This document shows, piece by piece, positions 29,432 to 36,252 of a stretch of DNA of 64,000 bases. The DNA is from Lachnospira sp. (GTDB taxonomy: Bacteria > Bacillota > Clostridia > Lachnospirales > Lachnospiraceae). Each line of letters starts with the position of its first letter. The stretch's first letter is position 1. The stretch spans positions 1 through 64,000 of the forward strand of contig SVDX01000001.1 in the NCBI GenBank assembly GCA_015057605.1, written 5' to 3'. Below the pieces are notes generated by a model. That model ran no database searches, had not been told where the DNA came from, and was given only the letters and a program-made list of their open reading frames with translations. A program made the translations under genes and the position numbers.

Positions 29432-29902
29432 GTGCGAAAAGGTGTATTCAAATTTGCAATACTACTAAATGTTATATACATGATACTGATAACACTTATG
29501 TTCATATTTAGAACTAAAGTTATGCAATTAGTATATCCAAACCCAACACAGTCAAATGCGATTTATTTAGATGTGGTTATTCCACCAGTGATAATAATGA
29601 TAATAATGGTTGTTTTGTATATTGTTATAATTCGTGAGAGAAGACAAGAACAACTGGCTGAAATGATTGCGATATTGTTGATTGGTGCGCAACTTGTGTT
29701 CCCTTATTTAAATAAGATAGGGGCATTATTTGATAAAATTATTCACAGCACTGTAGGAATAGAATATGCTATTGCACATAGCGAGTTTATGTATGTCGAA
29801 AGCTATGTAGGTATTGTATTTGATGTAGCGATGCTTTTGTACATTTTGACAGCAGCCTTAAGCATGGGAATTAAGCGTGGAAGTTCATTTAGACGCTATT
29901 AG
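29432..29902 (+). CDS. Four-span membrane protein, partner of EAL gene
   Basis: This 156-residue protein has four predicted membrane spans (about residues 6-27, 47-68, 78-95 and 118-142) with short loops, and ends in a basic tail (IKRGSSFRRY). No family is recognised. The GTG start at 29432 lies 14 bases after the EAL stop; AGGAG at 29418-29422 overlaps that stop, so translation may be coupled. Its place suggests a membrane partner or sensor for the c-di-GMP phosphodiesterase, but there is no motif to prove it. The HEXXH gene follows 14 bases later. Confidence 0.65.
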   Translation: MRKGVFKFAILLNVIYMILITLMFIFRTKVMQLVYPNPTQSNAIYLDVVIPPVIIMIIMVVLYIVIIRERRQEQLAEMIAILLIGAQLVFPYLNKIGALFDKIIHSTVGIEYAIAHSEFMYVESYVGIVFDVAMLLYILTAALSMGIKRGSSFRRY

Positions 29903-29916
29903 AAGGGACTGATTCT

Positions 29917-30327
29917 ATGATAGGTTCAATTGGAAATAATAATTATATGACTGAGGAAATGCTAAAGCGAAGTGGACAGGTGGAATGCCAAACCTGTGCG
30001 CAGAGAAAATATGTAGACGGTTCTAATGAGATGGTTTCTTACAAGTCTCCGACAAGTATTTCACCGGAAAGATCGGTTGCAGCGGTTAAATCGCATGAGC
30101 AAGAGCATGTAACAAATGCGTATACTGATGCAGCAAAGAAAAATGGAGAAGTTATATCAGCTAGTGTGCAAATCATGATGAAGATTTGTCCAGAATGTGG
30201 AAAGGCATATGCATCTGGTGGACTTACAACAACGCAGATTAAGTATGATAAAGCTAATCCGTATAATGATAATAAATCAAAAATGGTAGATACACTTATA
30301 GGTGCAAAAGCAGATTATAAGGTATAA
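29917..30327 (+). CDS. Small HEXXH zinc protein, SprA-like putative metalloprotease
   Basis: This 136-residue protein carries HEQEH at residues 60-64, which is an HEXXH zinc-protease motif, and two CxxC pairs (Cys24/Cys27 and Cys91/Cys94) that could form a zinc ribbon. The stretch SPERSVAAVKSHEQEHV resembles the core of SprA-related putative metalloproteases, which have a similar short HEXXH helix. There is no signal peptide or membrane span, so it is cytoplasmic or exported by another route. It lies 14 bases after the four-span membrane protein and may belong to the same operon. Enzyme activity is not shown; a structural zinc role is possible. Confidence 0.65.
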   Translation: MIGSIGNNNYMTEEMLKRSGQVECQTCAQRKYVDGSNEMVSYKSPTSISPERSVAAVKSHEQEHVTNAYTDAAKKNGEVISASVQIMMKICPECGKAYASGGLTTTQIKYDKANPYNDNKSKMVDTLIGAKADYKV

Positions 30328-30380
30328 AACTCGTCAACGACTTGTGAGTAAGTCATTTAGACTCGTTAAGGAGGGATACT

Positions 30381-31628
30381 ATGACAAGAAGAATAAAAAG
30401 AGCAAGTGCATTTTTAATGGTGATGGTATTGTTACTGGCAGGATGCAGTAAAAAGACTAATACTATACAAAGACAGACACCAAATTCTAATGAACAAATA
30501 ACAGTGTCGAAAACTGATTCGCCAACAAATGCGACATCAGAACAAAAGACGGAGCCAGCAACGCAGGAATCTACACAACCTGCAACGGAAAATACAACCG
30601 AAGGTTCAACAGAGGCGCCAACGCAAGCACCAACACAGGAGTCAACACAGGTACCAACACAGGCGCCAACACAGGCACCAACACAGGCACCGACACAGGC
30701 ACCAACACAGGCACCAACACAGGCACCGACACAAGCGCCAACACAGGCGCCAACACAGGCACCAACACAGGCACCAACACAGGCACCGACAGATCCGCCA
30801 ACGCAGGCTCAGGTGTTTGACTATTGGTCAGATTACAAAACTAAGGATACTACACATGATAGAGCAACCTTAACGGATGAACAAAAGAAGACATTTAATA
30901 ATACTGTTGATGCTCTTATAAAAGAGGCTAAGAAGCTTCCTACTAAATATCAGCAGGAATTATATGTACATGATTGGATTATTAATTATGCACAGTATGA
31001 TATGGCAAATTTAAATGCAGCCGGACGTAATACTGATTTGATGCCAGCATATGATTTCTCGGCAGCGGGTATATTTGTATATAAGAAGGCGGTATGTCAG
31101 GGATATGCGGTTGCGTTTAAGTATTGTATGGATTTACTTGATATAGAATGTGTACTTATAAGAGGTACAGCAAAAGGCGAAGGCCATATGTGGAATGCAG
31201 TTAAGCTTGACGGCGAATGGTATCAGATAGACGTTACTTGGGATGATCCTGTTACGCAAGATGGAAGTCCTGTTTTGAAATACGATTATATGAATGTAAC
31301 AGATGAAAAAATGGGTAAGGACCATGTATGGGAGGATTGGACGCATACAGCTACAGCTACTAAGTATAATTATTACGAGCAGATTCCTAATTACTTTGAA
31401 CTAAGTGAGATGGATGCGTATTACACATATATTAGTGCGCAGATAGCACAAAAGTCAACTAAGGTAGTTGCAACAGTTTATTGTCCAAATGGTGATGTTA
31501 AAGCGCAATATGATGCGGGAACATTTTTTGATAAATCAAAGATACAATGGGGTAGCGCAAGTAAATACAGGTGTTCTGTTAGTTACTCTGACTATTATAT
31601 AACAATGACAATTAATGTAACCTATTGA
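30381..31628 (+). CDS. Lipoprotein with APTQ-repeat stalk and transglutaminase-like domain
   Basis: This 415-residue surface protein has a lipoprotein signal (LLLAGC, Cys22). Residues about 35-145 are a low-complexity linker of Thr, Pro and Gln, with about fourteen repeats of APTQ, which probably spans the cell wall. The rest holds a transglutaminase-core-like domain with the triad Cys239 (KAVCQGYA), His269 (GHMWNAV) and Asp284 (YQIDVTWDD). The C-terminal 75 residues look like a beta-rich add-on. Such domains act as peptidases or cross-linking enzymes on the wall; the substrate is unknown. AAGGAGGG precedes the ATG. It appears to be a single gene. Confidence 0.88.
   Translation: MTRRIKRASAFLMVMVLLLAGCSKKTNTIQRQTPNSNEQITVSKTDSPTNATSEQKTEPATQESTQPATENTTEGSTEAPTQAPTQESTQVPTQAPTQAPTQAPTQAPTQAPTQAPTQAPTQAPTQAPTQAPTQAPTDPPTQAQVFDYWSDYKTKDTTHDRATLTDEQKKTFNNTVDALIKEAKKLPTKYQQELYVHDWIINYAQYDMANLNAAGRNTDLMPAYDFSAAGIFVYKKAVCQGYAVAFKYCMDLLDIECVLIRGTAKGEGHMWNAVKLDGEWYQIDVTWDDPVTQDGSPVLKYDYMNVTDEKMGKDHVWEDWTHTATATKYNYYEQIPNYFELSEMDAYYTYISAQIAQKSTKVVATVYCPNGDVKAQYDAGTFFDKSKIQWGSASKYRCSVSYSDYYITMTINVTY
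30615..30806 (+). repeat. In-frame 12-bp tandem repeats coding APTQ
   Basis: Near-identical 12-base units of the form GCNCCNACACAG run for about 190 bases inside the lipoprotein gene. They vary at third codon positions (A, G). Length change by slippage would keep the frame and only change stalk length. Confidence 0.95.
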
Positions 31629-31648
31629 TAAAAACAGCATATAATATC

Positions 31649-31696
31649 TTGAAAAAAATAGTTAACTGATTTATAATTAATTAGTTAACTATTTTT
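31649..31696 (+). promoter_or_regulatory. MarR promoter with paired operator boxes
   Basis: TTGAAA at 31649-31654 and TATAAT at 31672-31677 are 17 bases apart. Two AGTTAACT palindromes (31660-31667 and 31683-31690) lie one in the spacer and one just after the -10. They belong to a 14-bp inverted repeat (31654-31667 and 31683-31696). This fits autoregulation by the MarR protein. The same hairpin, followed by T-rich sequence, may also end the lipoprotein transcript. Confidence 0.7.
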
Positions 31697-31717
31697 GCTT
31701 TATGGGAAAGGGAAAAT

Positions 31718-32212
31718 ATGAAGGATAGTATTATTTATATGCCACCAGGGATTGAAGAGGCAAAAGAAAATTCGTCTAAAAAGCTTCACTGGAGAGTAAG
31801 ATATGTAAATAGAATTTCAAAGAGAATTGTAGAAAAGCGTGTTCAAAGTACAGGCGTATATCATAGCCAGCACAGAATACTTATGATTATTTCTGATGCG
31901 CCAGATATATCTCAAAAAGAATTAGCACAGCGTATGGAGATAAGTACTGCAGCTACGGCTGTAAGCATTAAGAAGCTTATGAATTCAGGGTATATTGAAA
32001 GAAATACAGATGAAAATGATAATCGTGCTAATAAGCTTAAGCTAACAGATAAGGGCTTAGAGCTGGTAAAAAGCTCGAGAGAAATGTTTGATGAGCTTCA
32101 CGAAAGCATTTATAAGGGCTTTAGTGAGGAAGAAAGGGCACAGCTCGCTAAGTATTTAGAGCGTATGTGCGAAAATGTTACAGAATATTATAATGAGACA
32201 GGAAAGAGGTAG
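31718..32212 (+). CDS. MarR-family transcriptional regulator
   Basis: This 164-residue regulator has the MarR winged-helix core: RILMIISDAPDISQKELAQR, then the recognition helix with STAATAVSIKKLMNSGYI and the wing with ERNTDENDNRANKLKLT. Long helices at both ends form the dimer interface. It is followed 3 bases later by a heterodimeric ABC exporter, the usual pairing for MarR repressors that sense a toxic ligand and switch on its export. Paired operator-like boxes overlap its promoter. It would act as a repressor of the three-gene operon. Confidence 0.93.
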   Translation: MKDSIIYMPPGIEEAKENSSKKLHWRVRYVNRISKRIVEKRVQSTGVYHSQHRILMIISDAPDISQKELAQRMEISTAATAVSIKKLMNSGYIERNTDENDNRANKLKLTDKGLELVKSSREMFDELHESIYKGFSEEERAQLAKYLERMCENVTEYYNETGKR

Positions 32213-32215
32213 ACT

Positions 32216-33949
32216 ATGAAGGCATTTTTTAAGTATATGAAGCCATATATGTTTTTCTTCATATTAGGACCTTTGCTTATGCTAAGCGAGGTTATTGCAG
32301 ATGTGCAGCTTCCAAACATAGTAACTAATATGATTAAATATGGTGTAGCAACAGGAGATAAAGAATATGTTATAACGAGCACGTTGAAGATGCTTGGAAT
32401 TGTTTTGTTTTCAATGGCAGCAGGTGTAGGTGCAGCTTATTGTGCAGCAAGAGCATCTGTTAATTTTGCGTGCGATTTGAGAAGAGATTTGTTTAAGAAG
32501 ATACAGACATTTTCTTTCAAGAACATAGATGGATTTAGTTCGGGTTCATTAATTACAAGACTTACAAATGATATTACACAGGTGCAGGGCATTATAAATA
32601 TGGCTATGCGTATGATGCTTCGTTCACCAGGTATGCTTATTGGTTCAGTAATTATGGCATATAAGATTGAGCCAGAGATGACAAAGGTATTTTTGGTGCT
32701 TATTCCAATACTTGTTTTAATTGTTGCTATAATAATTAAGGTTGCATTTCCAAGATTTGAAAAGTTTCAAGGCAGTATTGATGCCTTAAATACAAGCGTA
32801 CAGGAGGACTTGACAAATGTGCGTGTAATCAAGTCGCTAGTGCGTGAGGATTATGAAAAGGGTAATTTTGCTAAGACTAACGAAAACCTTAAAAACTCAG
32901 CAATGAATGCTATGAAGATTGTAATATTGCAAATGCCTATTATGACCTTGGTGGTTAACTTTGCAACCATTATAATTCTTTATATTGCGGGTGTTGGCGT
33001 TTTAAATAAGGAAATGGATGTTGCGGTTGTTTCCGCATTTATTACATACATAACACAGATACTTATGTCGCTTATGATGCTTACAATGATTTTTATTCAG
33101 ATGACAAGAGCTATTGCAAGTATAAAGCGTATTAAGGCTGTATTTAATACAGATGTTGACATTGATGATAATGAGGCTTCTATGAAAGAGGCAGTTGTTA
33201 CTAATGGCGATATTGAATTTAGAAATGTAAGCTTTAAGTATTATGAGGAAAGCCAGAAGGAAGTGCTTGATAATATCAATCTCACTATTAAGGGTGGCGA
33301 AACAGTAGGCATTATCGGTTCTACGGGCTGTGGTAAGTCTACATTGGTACAAATGATTCCTCGTCTTTATGACGTTATGGAAGGTGAGGTTTTAGTTGAC
33401 GGAATAAATGTTAAGGATTATAAGCTTTATAACTTAAGAGAAGGCGTTGGTATGGTGCTCCAAAAGAATGTACTTTTCTCAGGAAGTATAATGGAAAACC
33501 TTTTGTGGGGCGATGAAAATGCTACTAAGGAAGAAGTAGTTAAAGCAACATCCTCTGCAAGTGCGCATGAATTTATTGAAAGCTTTACAGAAGGGTACGA
33601 GACTGACCTTAGCCAGGGTGGAGTTAACCTTTCGGGAGGTCAAAAGCAAAGACTTTGTATTGCAAGAGCCTTGCTTAAAAAACCAAAAATCCTTATCCTT
33701 GATGATTCTACAAGTGCAGTTGATACAGCTACCGAGGCTAATATTAGAGAGGCTCTAAAGAATGATTTACAGGGCAGCACTAAGATTATTATTGCACAAA
33801 GAATTTCGTCTGTTGCAAATGCTGATAAGATAGTTGTAATGAACGACGGCTGTATCGAGATGGTAGGTACACATGAGGAACTACTTGCAAACAGCAAAAC
33901 ATATAAGGAAATATACGATTCTCAAATGGAAGGTAAGGTGGGCGCATAA
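32216..33949 (+). CDS. ABC exporter subunit, degenerate-site half (type IV, BmrC-like)
   Basis: This 577-residue half-transporter has six membrane spans (residues 1-320) and an ATPase domain. Walker A is GSTGCGKST and the signature is LSGGQKQR. However, Walker B reads LILDDSTSAVD, with Asp in place of the catalytic Glu, and the switch residue is Gln (IIAQRISSV) in place of His. Its own catalytic site is therefore degenerate, as in one half of known heterodimeric exporters. The partner gene overlaps its stop codon by one base. It is controlled with the MarR gene just upstream. Substrates are probably drugs or lipids. Confidence 0.92.
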   Translation: MKAFFKYMKPYMFFFILGPLLMLSEVIADVQLPNIVTNMIKYGVATGDKEYVITSTLKMLGIVLFSMAAGVGAAYCAARASVNFACDLRRDLFKKIQTFSFKNIDGFSSGSLITRLTNDITQVQGIINMAMRMMLRSPGMLIGSVIMAYKIEPEMTKVFLVLIPILVLIVAIIIKVAFPRFEKFQGSIDALNTSVQEDLTNVRVIKSLVREDYEKGNFAKTNENLKNSAMNAMKIVILQMPIMTLVVNFATIIILYIAGVGVLNKEMDVAVVSAFITYITQILMSLMMLTMIFIQMTRAIASIKRIKAVFNTDVDIDDNEASMKEAVVTNGDIEFRNVSFKYYEESQKEVLDNINLTIKGGETVGIIGSTGCGKSTLVQMIPRLYDVMEGEVLVDGINVKDYKLYNLREGVGMVLQKNVLFSGSIMENLLWGDENATKEEVVKATSSASAHEFIESFTEGYETDLSQGGVNLSGGQKQRLCIARALLKKPKILILDDSTSAVDTATEANIREALKNDLQGSTKIIIAQRISSVANADKIVVMNDGCIEMVGTHEELLANSKTYKEIYDSQMEGKVGA

Positions 33950-35757
33950 TGGAAAAGAGACAACCGGCAGGGGTGCCTACACCTAAAATGGGTAGAAACG
34001 GAATACCTGTATCAAAACCAAAGGATATGAAAAAAACTATAAAGAGACTTTGGGGATATATAAGCGCAGACAAGATAAAGCTTGGCATTGTAATAGTTTG
34101 CGTAATTATTGCAACTGCATTTAATCTAGCAGCAAGTTATATGGTAAGACCAATAGTAAATATGCTTGGTAGCGAAGGCGCAAGCTTAGGAAAACTTAAA
34201 TCATATCTTCTTGTAATGCTTATAGTATACGTGATTGCAAGATTTACTCAGTTCTTACAATTTAGACTTATGGTAGGCATTTCGCAAAAGGCTTCGCAAA
34301 AATTGAGAGATGACTTATTTGCTAAGGTAGAAGAATTGCCACTTAGATTTTTTGATAACAATAATCATGGTGATATTATGTCGCGTTTTACAAATGATGT
34401 AGATGTGGTATCAGATATGCTTGGAAATACAGCGGTACAGCTTATCTCGGGCGTAATTACGCTTGTGGGAACATTTAGTCTTATGGTTTATGTAAATGCA
34501 CCGCTTGCATTTATAACAGTTATTATGCTTCCAGTATTCGTACTGGGTGTAAAAGCGGTAACTAAAAAGAGTAGAGTGTATTATAAAAAGCAACAGGCTG
34601 CCCTTGGCGCATTAAATGGCTATGTTGAAGAAAGTATAAGTGGTCAAAGGGTTATAAAAGTATTTAATCATGAAGAACAAGCGATAGAGGACTTTGAAAA
34701 GCTTAATGACGATTACAGACACAAGATGGTAAATGCCCAGTTCTACGGCGGTATCATGGGACCTGTAATGGGTCACCTTGGTCTTACAAACTATACACTT
34801 ACTGCTTGTATTGGCGGTTTGTTATGCATTTTCTTTGGTTTCGACATTGGTGGATATACGGTATTTTTAAATTATTCAAGACAGTTTAGCCGTCCGATTA
34901 ACGAAATTGGTATGCAGGTAAATACTATATTTTCTGCAATGGCAGGTGCAGAGCGTGTGTTTACAGTAATGGATGAAGAACCAGAACCTAAAGATGTAGA
35001 AAATGCTATATCGGATGTTCCATTAAAAGGCTATGTACGTCTTGAAAATGTTGACTTTGGCTATATTCCAGAAAAGCTTGTTTTAAAGAACATTTCTCTT
35101 TATGCAAAGCCAGGTCAAAAGATTGCATTTGTTGGTTCGACAGGTGCCGGCAAGACAACAATTACAAATCTTTTAAATCGTTTTTATGATATTAACAGCG
35201 GAAAGATTTATATAGATGATGTAGAGATTAAGAATTACAAAATGGATTTCCTTCGAAGCAATATTGCTATGGTTTTACAGGATACGCATTTATTTACAGG
35301 AAGCATTTATGACAACATAAGATATGGCCGCTTAGAGGCTACTGATGAAGAGGTAATCGAGGCTGCTAAGGCTGCAAATGCGGATTCGTTCATCAGAAGA
35401 CTTGAGCATGGCTATGATACTATTATCGATGGCGACGGTGCTAACCTAAGTCAAGGCCAGCGACAGCTCTTAAACATTGCAAGAGCGGCTATTTCAAAGG
35501 CTCCTATTCTTGTACTTGATGAAGCTACAAGCTCAGTTGATACAAGAACAGAGCGTCACATTGAAGAGGCACTTGACAGACTTATGAGTGACAAAACTAC
35601 ATTTGTTATAGCGCACAGACTTTCAACAGTAAGAAATGCAAATGCTATTATGGTGCTTGAAAAGGGTGAGATAATAGAACGTGGCGATCACGATGATTTA
35701 ATTGCTCAAAAGGGCAGATATTATGAGCTTTATCAGGGGATAGTGGATTTGGATTAA
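33949..35757 (+). CDS. ABC exporter subunit, catalytic half (type IV, BmrD-like)
   Basis: This 602-residue half-transporter has a 50-residue cytoplasmic start, six spans, and an ATPase domain with Walker A GSTGAGKTT, Walker B ILVLDEATSSVD with the catalytic Glu, and switch His in IAHRLSTV. The signature reads LSQGQRQ, with Gln in place of the second Gly. This change falls on the face that completes the degenerate site of the partner. So one site is active and one is weak, as in BmrCD and TM287/288. The ATG overlaps the stop of the first subunit (TAATG), giving translational coupling. Confidence 0.92.
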   Translation: MEKRQPAGVPTPKMGRNGIPVSKPKDMKKTIKRLWGYISADKIKLGIVIVCVIIATAFNLAASYMVRPIVNMLGSEGASLGKLKSYLLVMLIVYVIARFTQFLQFRLMVGISQKASQKLRDDLFAKVEELPLRFFDNNNHGDIMSRFTNDVDVVSDMLGNTAVQLISGVITLVGTFSLMVYVNAPLAFITVIMLPVFVLGVKAVTKKSRVYYKKQQAALGALNGYVEESISGQRVIKVFNHEEQAIEDFEKLNDDYRHKMVNAQFYGGIMGPVMGHLGLTNYTLTACIGGLLCIFFGFDIGGYTVFLNYSRQFSRPINEIGMQVNTIFSAMAGAERVFTVMDEEPEPKDVENAISDVPLKGYVRLENVDFGYIPEKLVLKNISLYAKPGQKIAFVGSTGAGKTTITNLLNRFYDINSGKIYIDDVEIKNYKMDFLRSNIAMVLQDTHLFTGSIYDNIRYGRLEATDEEVIEAAKAANADSFIRRLEHGYDTIIDGDGANLSQGQRQLLNIARAAISKAPILVLDEATSSVDTRTERHIEEALDRLMSDKTTFVIAHRLSTVRNANAIMVLEKGEIIERGDHDDLIAQKGRYYELYQGIVDLD

Positions 35758-35800
35758 AGGGCAAAAAAGGGGCAAAAAAGTATTCTTATTTTCCTTCACA

Positions 35801-35873
35801 GGGGCAAAAAAGTATTCTTATTTTCCTTCACGAAGCAAGCTTCTAAGGCGGAAAATAAGAATATTTTTTTGCC
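35801..35873. repeat. 72-bp palindromic element, left copy
   Basis: An arm reading GCAAAAAAGTATTCTTATTTTCC is followed by a 23-base centre (TTCACGAAGCAAGC then TTCTAAGGC) and by the inverse arm GGAAAATAAGAATATTTTTTTGCC. The same element is present in reverse orientation at 38951-39022, with the 23-base centre exactly complementary. A partial copy (GCAAAAAAGTATTCTTATTTTCCTTCAC without the last bases) lies just upstream at 35772-35799. RNA from either strand would form a long hairpin. Confidence 0.9.
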
Positions 35874-36164
35874 AGCTATAAGAAGAAGTGGAAGCTTCTA
35901 AGGCGGAAAATAAGAATATTTTTTTGCCAGCTATAAGAAGAAGTGGAAGCTTCTAAGGCGGAAAATAAGAATATTTTTTTGCCAGCTATAAGAAGAAGTG
36001 GAAGCTTCTAAGACGGAAAATAAGAATATTTTTTGCTAGCTATAAGAAGAAGTGGAAGCTTCTAAGGCGGAAAATAAGAATATTTTTTGCCGGCTATAAG
36101 AAGAAGTGGAAGCTTCTAAGGCGGAAAATAAGAATATTTTTTTGCTGGCTATAAGAAGAAGTGG
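35837..36164. repeat. Six tandem 54-55 bp repeats
   Basis: Six head-to-tail copies lie at 35837-35891, 35892-35946, 35947-36001, 36002-36055, 36056-36109 and 36110-36164. The unit begins AAGCTTCTAAGGCGGAAAAT, contains GAATATTTTTTTGCCAGC and ends in AAGAAGAAGTGG. Copies 1-3 are identical; 4-6 differ by a few bases. Each unit includes the right arm of the 72-bp palindrome, so the array seems to have grown from that element. There are no spacers, so it is not a CRISPR array. No gene is seen between 35758 and 36252. Confidence 0.95.
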
Positions 36165-36213
36165 AAGTGAGTTTTTTGGGGTAAAAAAGTATAGACTTAA
36201 TTTATTTATATAG

Positions 36214-36219
36214 TATAAT
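36214..36219 (+). promoter_or_regulatory. Probable -10 box of LRR surface protein gene
   Basis: A perfect TATAAT lies 33 bases before the gene start; no good -35 is seen (ATAGAC at the 17-base position). Confidence 0.45.
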
Positions 36220-36252
36220 CAAGGTATACAAATAGTGGAGAAAAGGAAGTTT

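Noticed and set aside
30529..30873. Arg/His/Gln-rich reading frame over the APTQ repeat
   Set aside because: It is the +1 frame of the 12-bp repeats in the lipoprotein gene; the periodic residues come from the repeat alone and there is no ribosome site.
35837..36164. CRISPR array
   Set aside because: The units are joined directly with no unique spacers, and no cas genes are near.
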